From assembly GCA_944989445.1 (NCBI GenBank), contig CALYLW010000331.1, positions 606,879 through 670,878 of the forward strand: a DNA stretch of 64,000 nt, written 5' to 3'. The translations under genes and the position numbers were made by a program. Source of the DNA: Ampullaceana balthica (taxonomy: Eukaryota; Mollusca; Gastropoda; Lymnaeidae). The number at the start of each line of letters is the position of its first letter. Within the stretch, counting starts at the first letter, position 1. The notes below the pieces were generated by a model, which saw nothing but the letters and a program-made list of their open reading frames with translations, made no database searches and had not been told where the DNA came from. This document shows, in pieces, positions 44,101-56,525 of the stretch.

Positions 44101-46140
44101 TACGACTTTTATGAACATACATGTATTTCAAAAGTATTTAAATCATTATAAATTTGTATTATGCAAAATTAAATATCACATACATAGCATATTGGAATAA
44201 AAGTTGATTTAGAATTTCTTAAAGATTCTTTTCAAAAGAAATACTGAGATTTGAATCTCTTAAACATTCATTGCATTTTTTCTTGCATACACAAAATAAT
44301 AGAAATACCATGTATAAAATTGATATATTTGTCATGTTTCCCAATACACCCAGTGACTATTCCTATTTAAATCATAAACTAACTTTGTCTCATAAAATAG
44401 GTTTTATATTTTATTTAATCAATCATTCTTTGCCAAAAAATGGATACTGTTTTAAGTTTGGGTCTTAATTCCCATGAAAGTAGTAAGGAAAGAAGTTTAT
44501 AAGTTTAAAATATATAATATATATTAATAATTATATTTGGGATGATAATTAATTAATTTAATTAAAGAAATGCATTTTCTTCGCTTTTTTTTAAATGTAA
44601 GACTATACAGTATTTCACAATTATCAAATAGATAATAATATTGTACTATGTATCCGACTTTCAATTTATTTCCTAAAAATTATTTTAAAAAAACAAATAT
44701 TATTACGTATTAAACAGGTGAAGTTTTCCAACCCATTTCAAATTAATTTTAATATTAATAATATGTTAAAAATAAAGGTGGTTAAATAAAATACATACAT
44801 TGGAAAATTTTCATACTCAGGATGTGATTCTGAAACATTAGGCTTTTTCTTTACCTCAGAGATTTTCAAATAAATGTAGAAAATGACACAAATATTTATT
44901 CCAGATCTTTGATATTTTTGGGTATAATGGTGACATAAAACAAACAATAACTATCTCAGGTAAAACACATTTCAAAATTGTTGATAAATGACATTTTACA
45001 TTCTTAAATTTTCCATATTTATGGAAATATTAAAAAAATTTAGGCTACAATTTTAAAAAAGAGTAACTTTACAGAAATCTGTAATGCATAAATGAGTTTA
45101 TACTTAAGTTTTAAGCTAAAAAAATAGAAAAATAAAAAATATTTGTTTGTTTATAAAGTGAAAAACATAAAATATTTATTTGGAAACTTTTTTAAAAAAG
45201 GATAGAGCTTTAAATAAATGGAATTTATGTATAGTTTTGGAAGCATTTATTTATACATTTTTTAATTGATTTTTTATATGAGATTTCTCTGCTGGCTTAT
45301 TTATGTAAAAATTGCTAAATAAGTAAATATTCTTAAGCGAAACTGTATCTTTTTGCTATAATAACACATGAGAAAGTATAGTTTATAAATGCAAAGTGTA
45401 TGCTGATTCAAAAGAAAACGAACATTTTAATTGAAATACATGTATAATAATTTATATTTTTGAGGGAATAATTTTAACTAGATTCCTCACTCATGACATC
45501 AATTTTACAAAACATTTATGTAACATGATAATGTCATAGTAACACTTATAAGGCTAGTTATGCAAATACTGATAGACTATTTAGTACTAATGAAAATGTA
45601 ACCAATGGATGGACATGAAGAAAGGCCACATCATGACTCAAACATTTTTCTAGAAAACTCATGTATACAAATAAAAAAGATAATCTAGAAACTTATGAGC
45701 TATTCAGGTTTAAAATATTTTTTTTTAATGTAATGGTAATCATCTTATTTTAAATGTCTTAAGAAATATAAAATAATAAAAATTGTTTTTATATAGCTGT
45801 GGGGTCTGCATCAACTTTACTGTCGATAGCATTGATGACTGATTTAAAAAAAAATTTACTTTCAAGAATCAATTATCTGCAAATAAACAACTACCCTTAG
45901 TATTTTTTTTTAAATCAGAAATCGTTAATTATAACTAACATATAACAATTAAATAATTAAGAGTGTGACATATGTTTAAAAAAAATGGGGTAAAAAAAAA
46001 TTAAATATGGGACCATTTTACCAAATTATTCAAAGATTTAAAAAAAAAGAATACAAGTCAGGGCTTCTTGTTAAATCTATCTGATGTCAACTACTGAACA
46101 CAGTGGTATTGCACTATTACAATATATTTACAAACAAACT
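41200..46140. other. Five-kilobase AT-rich stretch, nothing recognised
   Basis: Long A and T runs and only chance frames with Lys/Asn/Ile/Phe-rich translations. It may be intergenic or intronic; no element ends or exon signals stood out. Confidence 0.5.
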
Positions 46141-46152
46141 ATTAGTTTTAGA

Positions 46153-46979
46153 TAGGGCTGTTATCGATTAATTTAATTTTAATCGTTAACTTTTGAAAAA
46201 TTATCGATTAATTAATCGATAATTTCGATTAAAACCAAAAATAGAAATTTATGACGTCATTAAACTGAACATTTCTCACGGACATTGAAAATTAAGAATA
46301 TTTTGAACTAAATTTCATGACAATGTGTTGATATTTGATTTGTGCTGAAGGTGGTACGTCAGCGATGTATTTGATCCTTTAAAAGAGAATTGTTTATGAC
46401 AGTGGACACAGTAAACGTTTTCACCATCTTCGACTTTGCCATCCGCAGTACGCTTAAAAACAACATATTTGCTCAACTTTCTAGTTATATGTTTAAATTT
46501 AACTGCGCTGATGCTGTCAGCTGGGCCGTCTTAACGCATAGGCCCGTTGGGCATTTGCCCGGGGGCCCACGAGCATATGGGCCCCATCGGAATATGTTTA
46601 TTTATATATATTATATATATTCATTTTTTATTCCTGCGGGGGAAGGGCCCAACACTATTTCTTTGACCGGGGGCCCAAAATGGTGTAAAGACGGCTCTGG
46701 CTGTCAGCCATTTTTTAGTTGACGTCTGCCGGTCAACATATATTAATAAAATAAGTTATAATATTACGCGGGAGATGTGTGTACGTAAAAAAAAATATAT
46801 AAATTATTATTAATTATTAATAATTTATTATTTATTCACTAAAATTTTTTAAAAATATTATAAATATTTTCTTAAATTTTAATCGAATTTTTATCGATTA
46901 AAATTATTTTAATCGATATTTAATCGATAAAAAATTTAACGATTAATCGATAAATTAATCGATATTTTCCGCAGCCCTA
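46153..46979 (+). mobile_element. hAT MITE family B, copy 4 (full length, composite)
   Basis: Ends TAGGGCTGTTATCGATTAAT and CCGCAGCCCTA. The TSD GTTTTAGA is exact at 46145-46152 and 46980-46987. It includes a nested 179-bp MITE in the same GCTGTCAG site as copy 3, so the composite multiplied as a unit. Confidence 0.9.
46521..46699. mobile_element. Nested hAT MITE (CAGGGCCGTC type), copy 2
   Basis: Starts CTGGGCCGTCTTAACGC and ends AAGACGGCTCTG. GCTGTCAG flanks it at 46513-46520 and 46700-46707. Confidence 0.9.
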
Positions 46980-47339
46980 GTTTTAGATTATTAAAGCAGA
47001 GCATTGAGAAAAGGGCATATTAATGATTCTTCCCTAACTAAAAGTGTATTTTTTAAGGAATCCGTGCCAGTGCATTTCAAATTTTAAGCTTGCTACTTCC
47101 CTTTTTCCTTCTTTTTTAAATACCGAGATTAAAAAAATTTAAAAATTTTTTGATGGTCACATTAATTTATAATACTTTGAACTTTAAATTCGACTACTAA
47201 AGTAATAAATTAAAAAAGACTCAAACAAAGCTGTTATATCTTTTTACAGTTTTGTTTATAAACTGCTATCTCTTACACTTCCTGTTTGTTCTTATAAGCA
47301 TTGTATTCGTTAAGTATATGTGCCAATTCATTTTCTTTC

Positions 47340-47425
47340 TCAAAATTATTAGTTTTCATAGGTCTTTCCTGCCTGGAATGGTTTGCCTGATCAAACCAGG
47401 AAAACCAACTCATACTAATACAGCG
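47340..47425 (+). repeat. Short L2-like fragment
   Basis: TGGAATGGTTTGCCTGA and CAGGAAAACCAACTC match the WNGLPEESRKTN codons at 34800-34840. A very small remnant. Confidence 0.4.
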
Positions 47426-47499
47426 TAAATTAAATATATTTTATCACTTGTAATGTTTATTTATACTGATAAAGACCATTTCAAAAACATTTACACTTG

Positions 47500-48806
47500 T
47501 TTATCCTTAATTTGGTATGGCAAGCGTCTGTCCTCATGGGACGATGGCGTGTACTCCTGCTCCTCTGCCCCCCTCCCCTTTCTCCTGGCCCTTCTCTATT
47601 CACTCAAAGCTATGAGGGATGCTTCCGTGACATGAATGCCCTCACGCACTTTTGCCCGCCAGGAGGTGCGCTCCTCGGCAATGGTCTCCCACATTTTATG
47701 GTCTATCTGTGCCAATGACATGTCTTTCTTGCAGACGTCCTTGAAGTGCAAGCAGGAGCAACCTCTTTTTCTCATACCGGTTGCCAGCTCACCGTAAAGC
47801 AAGGCTCTAGGAATGCGCTTCGAGCTCATCCTGCGGACATGACCTAACCACCGCAGAGGCCTCTCACTCAGAATTGAGTGCATACTCAGCATATGGCTTC
47901 TTCTGAGTACCTCGACATTGGTGATCTTGTCCTGCCACTTGATGCGTAGAATCCTACGCAAGCATCGTAAGTGGAAGCTGTTGAGCTGCTTTGTTTGCTT
48001 GCCGTAGGTCGTCCAGCACTCACTGCCATAGAGGAGTGTGCTGAGCATGCAGGCCTGGTACACAGTGATTTTCATCCTATCTTTGAGCTGCGCATTGTTC
48101 CACACTCTTTGATTCAGCCTAGCCATTAATGATGTGGCCTTGCCGATTCTGGTTCCTATTTCCTTATCCAGGGAGAGTGTGCTTGTGATGTTACTGCCAA
48201 GGTAAGTGAAATCCTTGACATCCAAGGTGTTTCCCTCAATGGAGATTGCTGGAAGGCGATCAGTGCCTAGTCTCATAATGTTGGTCTTTTTGAGGCTAAT
48301 CGTTAAACCAAAATCCTTGCATGCCTCTGAGAACTTATTGACCAACTGTTGGAGCCCTGCCTCTGTATGTGAGGTAAGGGCTGCGTCATCCGCGAAGAGC
48401 AACTCTCTGATTAATACATTTTCCAATTTGCTCTTCGCACGGACATGATTTTCTCACTCCGTCAGCTACAAGAGAAATGTCAGGAGCAACAGCAACCCCT
48501 CTTCATTGCCTTCATAGATTTAACGAAGGCATTTGACCTGGTCAGCCGCAAGGGTCTGCTACGTATACTGGAAAAAATAGGATGTCCGCCGCGGCTTCTC
48601 TCCATCATCGAGTCCTTCCACACCAATATGCACAGCACAGTGCTCTTTGATGGTGCCACCTCAGAACCCTTCCCAGTTTGTAGCGGAGTCAAACAGGGCT
48701 GCGTACTAGCTCCAACACTCTTTGGTATCTTTTTCTCGATGCTATTGCGACATGCTTTTGAGGTCTGCTCCGAGGGTGTGAACATTCATACCAGGACGGA
48801 TGGAAA
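47500..48806 (-). pseudogene. LINE fragment with 5' inversion (twin-priming pattern)
   Basis: The minus frame 48426-47596 begins ENVLIRELLFADDAAL (RT catalytic FADD) and runs through LGSECWTTYGKQ-like and LRWLGHVRRMSSKRIP blocks to a stop. Directly to its right, the plus frame 48445-48831 encodes the preceding RT part: MIFSLRQLQEKC, FIDLTKAFDLVSRKGL, CSGVKQGCVLAPTLFGIFFS, up to VNIHTRTDG. The two halves are consecutive parts of one RT in opposite orientation, joined near 48440. The clade was not fixed; APE-type. The N-terminal endonuclease is missing. Confidence 0.8.
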
Positions 48807-49466
48807 CCTATATAATAACCTTAATTATTAACTCTTAAAATCTAATGTTTTATTAACATAAATTGTTTGTGTCTTTTTCAAAATATTGTACCATGACTTC
48901 ACAATAATAACAACATACCTGCCCTTTAAACTAAAATTGAATAAAAATTTAAAGCTTAAATCATTTTCTTTATAACAATATTTGACTCTTTTCTATATAA
49001 TTATAAGAATATTTCAAATTAATTCAATAATTGCCTGACTTAGCTAATTAAATTCTTTTCTACAGCAAATTCTCTCACAGTTTAATGTTAAAAAAGTTAT
49101 ATTTTAAAGGTGGAATAATTCATGCAACATTAAAAATAAGGAATGTAGATGACAAGAAAAACTCATGTTTTATTCTTGTTATAAAACCTTAAGAGTTTTT
49201 GAAAAGATGATGATTAAATTATTATTTTCCCACTCAGGATTTCATTTTAAGCAGCAGGTGTCTAGGTTGGGACACTATTTACTTATCAACTCGACAGATT
49301 TTTGGCCAGTTATTGATTTGACAAATGTTGCAACTCTAAGAGTGAATGATAAAAGTAAAACAGTCAGGTTTTTCTTTAAACATTATTTTCACTTGCAAGA
49401 TAATTTTAAATTATAAAAAAATATATTTTAAAGGGAGCAACATTTTTTAGTTAAAGATAAATATAG

Positions 49467-52400
49467 CTACTGGATCGAACAGGTTCTGGGAAGATTACAG
49501 CAAGAACATCTCTCATTTAAGGGTCTTGGGGGTATAAGATCAAGATCTTCATCATCAGGTTCAAGATCAAGGTTATATCCATCTTTGATTAACTGTTCTG
49601 TTATCTCTTTATGAGCTGCTTTAGGTAACCTTGGTAAATCAAACTCATCCTCTTCACTGAAGATAAACAAATTTTACACAGGAATTATGTTTTATATAAA
49701 TTGGTAAAAGTTCTTCTCATAATGCTACTAAAAAATAATCAAGGTACAAATAACATATTATTTTGAAAGAAACTAATAGCAGAACGTAACTGAAAGTTGG
49801 AAAAGATTATGTTTAATGGGAAGAATTATCTTTAAGCATTTTCATTAAACTGGAATAACATTATAGATAATATTTATAAAAAGATAAAATAGCTGATTGC
49901 TGATAATTTTACCCACCTTTCATCTGACATAATTGCTACAAGAGGTTGTTGATCATTTGACGAACTTGCCATGTTAATATCTTTTTGTGTAACTCTGCTG
50001 TAGTTTATTGGGACTGTAAGTCTAAATAGTAAAAAAAAATTTTAAAAATTGAAATTATGGATGAGTTAAATGTTTTAATGAATAAATATTTTTAAAAATA
50101 TATCTTTACAATGCATAGTAAATTTGTATAGTATAGGTAAAAACTACCTGGATCTAGAAACTATGCTGGATTTTTTTTGCTGTTGATCAGAGGCTGAAGC
50201 AGGTACAGACCTTCTTGCCAGATCCCTCTGACGTTCTAAATTGAGGAAAACAAAATCCATGATAGAGTAAAACAATTTAAACAATTTTTTTTACTCTCAC
50301 TCTCATGTCATAGACAGGAAGTGCTGAGTTATTTTTTAAATCCTTTATATTAACTCGTGGTGTCTGCTTGAGGCAGGCGGGCGGTGCCGAAAACACTTTG
50401 GATCGATTTTAACCCCACTTCCTTGTAAGCTAACGAGCTGAAATTTTGTGGGCAGAATGATAAAAATGATGTATCAAAATTTCAGATAAATCGAATGTAC
50501 CATAATTACATTAATGAAGATTATCTTTATTTATCCTTGGGGGAGCTACCATCTCCTACCAAGCGCGTCCTCAGGCGGTGGATAGAGGAACGACCTTTAG
50601 ATATAAAGGTTAGCCGTGAATATTGAATAAGCGGCCGCGGACCAACTGGTTTGCTGTCGTTGAGGATGAGGTGGGGTACCCCTTGGTAAGGATACTCTTA
50701 AAAAATGCCTCATAAATCCCAGGAAATGACTGCAAAAAGCGAACATAGAGCGCTTAAACTCTAAACCCGGACAGATGAGGCCGTTAGCTAGGGATAGCAT
50801 TCATCTAGGAGAGAAAACTCCGAAATAAAATCAACTGCTGCCTTGCAGGAGGTGGAGGGATCCACAAAGGCTAGGGAACCTTACCCGAAAAATAAGGCAG
50901 TTATCCAGAGAGCTGAAAGGGAACCCTCCCAGATGGTTTTGCGCAGGGCCAACAACCCAGCCATGTAAAAAGAAGATTGTTACTGAAACTGAAAGCAAAG
51001 CAAACACACATAACACAGTCAGAGGCGAGAGTAGAGCTCCGCAAAGGAGACTAATGAAGCCTTGTGGGGAAAGTCAACAGAATCCCACAAGGCCGACCAC
51101 CCTACTCAAACCGATGAAAAAGAAAAATTACCTCATCCACAAGGCACCTCTCAACTTGGGAACATGGAATGTCCGAACACTACTGGAACCAGGCAGATGC
51201 GCCCAAGTCGCCAAAGAGATGGTAAAGTACAAACTACAAATTCTGGGACTAAGTGAAGTACGGTGGAACACATTTGGAGAAACTAGACTTCAATCAGGTG
51301 AAATCCTGCTCTTCTCTGGAAAAGAAAATGAAGAAGACACTCATGAAAATGGAGTAGCACTCCTATTGAACAAAGACGCATTTAAGAGCCTCCTTGAATG
51401 GGAGCCAATTTCAGACAGAATAATCAGAGCCAAATTCCTGTCCAGGTTCAAAAATGTCCATATCATTATGTGCTATGCTCCAACCAACCTTGCACCTGAG
51501 GAAGATAAAGTTGCATTCTATGAACAACTTCAAAGTATAATGGATAAAATACCGAAAAGAGACATACTGGTCGTCATGGGCGATATGAATGCTAAAGTTG
51601 GCAATGACAACATAGAGAGAGAGAAGGTAATGGGCATACATGGACTGGGCAACATGAATGAAAATGGAGAGATGTTTGCAAACTTCTGCACATTCAATGA
51701 GCTGGTGATTGGAGGCACCATCTTCCCACACAAAAATTGCCACAAAGTAACGTGGGTCTCACCAGACAACAAAACAGAGAATCAAATAGACCACATCACT
51801 ATAGGTCGCACCTGGAGGAGCACATTGCAGGATGTACGAACAAAAAGAGGAGCAGACATTGGATCAGACCACCATCTGGTTGTGGCCAAGCTAAAAATAA
51901 AGCTAGCCAACCAAAGGCCAAAAACAGACAGGCGAATTAGATTTGACCTAGGCAAGCTCCGAAACCCACAGGAAAAGAACGAACTACAGCTAACCCTTAA
52001 AAACCGATTTGCTGCACTGCAACTAGACGATGATAATGAAGGAAACATAGACAAAACCTGGGATAACTTCAAAGAAATTATTACAGTATCTTGCAAGGAA
52101 ATACTAAAACCTGCCCCGGAAAACAAAAAACACTGGATCAGCGATGAGACATGGCAAAGAATTGAAGATCGGAAACATGCAAAACAAAAAGTGAATCAAG
52201 CCAAAACAAGAAAACATAAACAACTTACTCAACAAGAGTACCATACAATTTCAAAAGAGGTCACAAAAATGCTTAGAAATGACAAACGACTATTTTATAA
52301 TAAGCTAGCTGAACAAGCAGAAGAAGCAGCAGGAAAAGGAGATCTAAAACAGTTATACAAAATTACTAAACTCTTGAGTGGCAAGAAATCTAACTACAAT

Positions 52401-54564
52401 GTACCAGTCCGAGATAAACAAGGTAAAGTCATTTCCTCCATAGATGACCAGCTTAGAAGATGGAAAGAATATTTCCAGGAAGTCCTAAACAGACCGACCC
52501 CTCTGAACCCACCCGTTTTGACCACAGGAGAAACACTGGACATAAATATGGAAGAGATATCCAAAGAAGAAATATGGACGGCCATCAATCAAATGAAGAC
52601 AGGGAAAGCAGCAGGTGTAGACAACATACCACCGGAGGTCCTAAAAGAAGGAGGAGCTGAAATCATCAACCAACTCCACAGTATCTTCAACAAAATTTGG
52701 TCAACTGAAACCCCTCCTGCAGAATGGAAAAGGGGCTTACTGATTAAAATTCCAAAGAATGGGGATCTGTCACAATGTGAGAAATGGCGAGGAATTACTC
52801 TACTATCAGTACCAAGCAAGGTCTTTAGCAGAACGATACTAAACAGAATAAAAGATGCCTGCGATGATCTCCTGAGAGAAGAACAAGCTGGGTTCAGAAA
52901 AGGAAGATCATGCATTGACCAAATAGCAACACTCCGGATAATTATAGAACAATCTATTGAATGGCAATCTCCACTCTATGCCACATTTGTGGACTTTGAA
53001 AAGGCCTTTGATAGCATAAATAGAGAAACTATATGGTCAATAATGAGGCACTATGGAATACCAAATAAAATAACTAACATCATCCGAAATCTGTACGAAA
53101 ACTTCACCTGCCAAGTAGTACATAATGGTAGACTAACAGATGAATTCCATGTCACAACTGGAGTCAAACAAGGATGCCTCCTTTCACCACTTCTGTTTCT
53201 TCTTGTGTTAGACTGGGTCACAAAAGAAGCTTATGCAAGCTCAGGAAAAGGAATCCAGTGGAACCTAATGCAAAAACTAGAAGATTTGGAGTTTGCTGAT
53301 GACTTGGCCATTCTGTCCCACAGACTCCAAGACATGCAAGACAAAGTCACAGCCTTGAGCGAGACTGGGAAAAGAGTAGGACTCAAGATAAACATTCAAA
53401 AAACAAAATTTTTGAAAATAAACTTCCTACAAGATGGAGTCATCCAAGTAGAAAACCGCAACCTGGAGCAAGTTAACAACTTTGTATACCTTGGGAGTGT
53501 GGTCAGTGTAGCAGGGGGAACAGATGAGGACATCGAACGAAGAATAAATTTGGCGCGACAGGCTTTTGCCAATCTGAAACAGGTCTGGAGATCTACACAC
53601 ATCTCTGTCAAAACAAAAGTAAGGATCTTTAACACCAATGTTAAAACGGTCCTACTTTATGGATCCGAAACATGGCGGACGACAGAGACAGCAAAAAATA
53701 GACTCCAGACCTTTGTTAACAGATGCCTTAGAAATATTCTGAAAATAAAATGGTTCGATAAGGTCGAAAACTCCAAGCTGTGGGAGAGGTGTGGACAAAG
53801 AACAGTAGAACAACAAATCATGGAAAGAAAGTGGAGATGGATTGGACACACCCTCAGGAAAGATAACAGCAGGGCTAGGCAGGCCTTAGATTGGAACCCC
53901 CAGGGCAAGCGACAACGAGGAAGACCCAAGCGTACATGGAGACGGAGCATGTTGGACGAGGCTGGAAGGACTGGGAAGAGCTGGGAAGAACTGAAGCGAC
54001 TGGCAAGGGACCGTGTAGAGTGGCGAGCTTTGACAGAGGCCCTATGTTCCACAAGGAACTCAAAGGACAAATGATGATGATCTTTATTTATCGCTATGTA
54101 ACAGTTAACTTTTTTTGCTATAGTGTTGTGGTGCGTATTATATTGAACAACCTTTCCTGTTGCGCAATAAGGTGCATATTTTATTGACAATACTTTTTAT
54201 AAAGATATTCCTGATCGGTGTGCATTATATTAAACATGTTTATGGCACATAACTACAATTTTGTATTTTTGTATTGTCTAGCGCTGCATATTAAAATGAA
54301 CATTCTTTTAGTTATGTCTTGTACATAAAGGATTTATAGTCAAAAACTTTATTTTTTAACGTTTTTTTTTATTACCCACTCAAGTTGTATGGCTATTTAT
54401 TTCACTACATTACTTTAGAGAACTAGAGACATAGGCAATAATTTCATTAAAAACAAAATGGGGGCATGCATTTTAGTACCTATTTTCTTCTGTAATTCAG
54501 ATGTTTTTTTCAAGGCTTTGTAACTGGATGACTTCATTGATGACTGGACTGGTTGATACCCATT
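49467..54564 (-). CDS. FAM219-like protein, 3' part (4 coding exons, 5' end not found)
   Basis: Coding exons on the minus strand are 54564-54480, 50235-50148, 49994-49917 and 49656-49467, with consistent phases and GT-AG junctions. Together they give about 146 residues ending CSIQ then TAG. The C-terminal block (EQLIKDGYNLD, then PDDEDLDLIPPRPLNERCSCC) and the earlier ERQRDLARR and QPLVA segments match the conserved layout of animal FAM219A/B as I remember it. The acidic stretch before it (SDESEEDEFDLPRL) also fits. The family is small and its molecular function is unknown. The first exon shown begins in phase 0 (NGYQPVQ...). An in-frame Met at about 54537 could start translation, but a further 5' exon is likely and was not found. 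The 4.2 kb intron between the first two exons listed contains a complete LINE on the opposite strand. Confidence 0.8.
50536..54079 (+). mobile_element. Complete RTE-type LINE, 3.54 kb, with 13-bp TSD
   Basis: The TSD ATCTTTATTTATC is exact at 50523-50535 and 54080-54092. The element runs from CTTGGGGGAGCTACC to an ATGATGATG tail that overlaps the stop codon. Its length, single ORF, short 3' end and short tandem tail are typical of the RTE clade. The 5' untranslated part is about 520 bp. It lies in a FAM219 intron in the opposite orientation. Confidence 0.88.
51054..54074 (+). CDS. RTE-type endonuclease/reverse transcriptase ORF, intact
   Basis: A single uninterrupted frame of 1006 residues. 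The N-terminal APE endonuclease domain (about 35-275) shows GTWNVRTL, SEVRW, CYAPTN, VVMGDMNAKVG and the catalytic GSDHH. The RT domain (about 560-800) shows EEQAGFRKGRSC, FVDFEKAFDSI, GVKQGCLLSPLLF and the catalytic FADD near residue 746, then NFVYLGSVV. The C-terminal part has RKWRWIGHTLRKD and GKRQRGRPKRTWRR. No RNase H or gag-like ORF is present. The protein nicks DNA and copies its own RNA at the target. All key residues seen are intact, so a recently active copy is likely. The first Met was taken as start; a slightly later in-frame Met is possible. Confidence 0.9.
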   Translation: MKPCGESQQNPTRPTTLLKPMKKKNYLIHKAPLNLGTWNVRTLLEPGRCAQVAKEMVKYKLQILGLSEVRWNTFGETRLQSGEILLFSGKENEEDTHENGVALLLNKDAFKSLLEWEPISDRIIRAKFLSRFKNVHIIMCYAPTNLAPEEDKVAFYEQLQSIMDKIPKRDILVVMGDMNAKVGNDNIEREKVMGIHGLGNMNENGEMFANFCTFNELVIGGTIFPHKNCHKVTWVSPDNKTENQIDHITIGRTWRSTLQDVRTKRGADIGSDHHLVVAKLKIKLANQRPKTDRRIRFDLGKLRNPQEKNELQLTLKNRFAALQLDDDNEGNIDKTWDNFKEIITVSCKEILKPAPENKKHWISDETWQRIEDRKHAKQKVNQAKTRKHKQLTQQEYHTISKEVTKMLRNDKRLFYNKLAEQAEEAAGKGDLKQLYKITKLLSGKKSNYNVPVRDKQGKVISSIDDQLRRWKEYFQEVLNRPTPLNPPVLTTGETLDINMEEISKEEIWTAINQMKTGKAAGVDNIPPEVLKEGGAEIINQLHSIFNKIWSTETPPAEWKRGLLIKIPKNGDLSQCEKWRGITLLSVPSKVFSRTILNRIKDACDDLLREEQAGFRKGRSCIDQIATLRIIIEQSIEWQSPLYATFVDFEKAFDSINRETIWSIMRHYGIPNKITNIIRNLYENFTCQVVHNGRLTDEFHVTTGVKQGCLLSPLLFLLVLDWVTKEAYASSGKGIQWNLMQKLEDLEFADDLAILSHRLQDMQDKVTALSETGKRVGLKINIQKTKFLKINFLQDGVIQVENRNLEQVNNFVYLGSVVSVAGGTDEDIERRINLARQAFANLKQVWRSTHISVKTKVRIFNTNVKTVLLYGSETWRTTETAKNRLQTFVNRCLRNILKIKWFDKVENSKLWERCGQRTVEQQIMERKWRWIGHTLRKDNSRARQALDWNPQGKRQRGRPKRTWRRSMLDEAGRTGKSWEELKRLARDRVEWRALTEALCSTRNSKDK

Positions 54565-54599
54565 CTGAAAAAAAAATAACTATTTTAAAATTTAAAAAG

Positions 54600-56520
54600 C
54601 ATTTACAATTTTAAATTTCTTAGTGGTAAGGTACTTCTCATAATAATTTGAGAAATTATATAGCACAGTAGCTAAGACATGGGCTCACCACGCTTTACAT
54701 TTTAAAAAGCTAGTAATATACACACAAACACACTGATATATATTTGTTAGGGGGTGGCCGGATATCCGGTCTGGATATTGAGATTTCCGCCACTATCCGG
54801 ATTTGCCAAATACTTATGGCAGATCCGGATAGGCATAGGATCCGGATATCAATTCTGATTTGATTTGTGAACTTAAAAATAAAAATTTTGCTTGTCTCAC
54901 GTGTTAATTCTTATTCAGTCTTATCATTTTTAAACTCTAGTCTATTGTGAATATTACAATTATACAAAATAATTTCAGTAACAAATTAAGTTACACATTA
55001 AATTAGTAAAATAGTAACAGGAAAAAATTAATTCTTTCTTTTCTACCCATCTTATCAGTGTTATGTTTAAACAAGTATTCCTAAAAAAAAAGTGATTCTT
55101 ATTGGTGAACCTTCACCCACCACTTTGCCTTGATGCCTAGCCATATAAATGTTTCACACTACCATTTTAGAGCTAAGTCATATGGTTGCAGCTGTTGAAA
55201 AACTTGCCCCTCTGTAATCCAGACTGAACAAATCTATAGACTTTGAGCAGCTTTTTTTTTAATGTAATAGCGATAACCACAGTGTTTGTAAATGGTACCA
55301 TATTGGGTAAATTAGAGATAACGGAGAAGATTACATGAAATCTAAAAGCATCCAGAACTTGACTTTCATCAAAATCCCTAAAATAAATTATAAATGTATT
55401 GGAAAATCATGTGAAGAAGAATCTATTTAATGGAAATAATTATAAAGGCAGCAAGGTATTTTGGAATCATGTTGGACCACACACCTGATATTCAATAATG
55501 ACAGGTGTTTGCAATAAACAGACATGTAAAGATTGAAAAGGAGACAGTCAAAGTGAGAGCAGTGTTTCTTAAAAAATGTTCCACTTTAAGGGGAAGGTGA
55601 AGACTTTATTTTTAAAAAGTTGTACCAGATAATATGATGACAGTTATGATAAAGCTGCCGACTAGTCTGTAAAACATGGTGGTGATCAAACTATTGTGAA
55701 AAGAAATAAAAATATGGTGAATTTTTAAATTGATTTGTTGGCCTCTTACTCTTACTTATTTTGTGTGGTTTATTATTTAATATAAAATTGTTTATGTACA
55801 TGTACTTTTGAGAGAATATATTGCTTCTTTGCTGCATCCACTTATCAGTAGGAAGTTTTAAATGAACACTCTGGAATGTCAATGTAAAGAAAGTCAAGAA
55901 ACAATGCATTGGAGTGCTCACCATGCTACATTTAAAATGTGGTTGCAAGTGGCATGTCCAAAGGTCTGTTACATGTGGCCGGTGATTTCACATTAGTTAG
56001 CTATCTTTACCTTTGAGCTAATCTGATCTGAAGTTAATCTTATAAAGAAAAATCTCCAGACTAAAAGCTTTACACTTCACTAAGTGCTGACAAGATAAAG
56101 ACCTTAAAGTTTGTTTCTGCACAAGAAGCACTGCTGCTGGGTGGAACATGCAATTGAAAAGGTAATTTTAAAATCAGAAAAATATGGTATTTTAGTAGAA
56201 AGAAGATTTAGGCTCACAAGATAAAGATTGAAGTACATGTATATTATTTAAGAGATGCTGGACATCTTTCTACAAGGAAGATGATAGTGTGTGTAGGGTC
56301 ATTTACATTCCCTTTTTTTCATCTCTCAAAACTGATTCATTTGAGGATATTGATTTTAATGGGGTGATTGTCAAGTTTTGAGCTTTAAAAAACAAAAAGG
56401 TAAATTTTAGATAAGGAAAATTGTAGATAAATGATGTAGCAATGGTAGTAAATTTAATGTTATAATGACTATAACTTAATGTTGTTACATTTCTTAAATA
56501 ACTTTCCTTCTGATCTTAAA
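54600..56520. other. Anonymous sequence with a GGATATCCGG repeat (54745-54860)
   Basis: At 54745-54860 the word CCGGATATCCGG and its variants (TATCCGGAT, GATCCGGATA) recur in both orientations, suggesting a small MITE. No TSD was resolved. The rest shows no gene. A missing 5' exon of the FAM219 gene could lie here, but none was recognisable. Confidence 0.4.
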
Positions 56521-56525
56521 TTAAC

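Larger units (their letters stand above)
50337..54345 (+). repeat. Family A repeat split by the RTE element
   Basis: Left part 50337-50535 begins AAATCCTTTATATTAACTCG; right part 54093-54345 ends ACATAAAGGATTTATAG. Joined, they reproduce the uninterrupted copy at 9365-9840, including the TTATC-GCT(A/G)TG junction. Confidence 0.75.

Noticed and set aside
53657..54190. 177-codon minus frame
   Set aside because: Antisense shadow of the RTE ORF C-terminal region.
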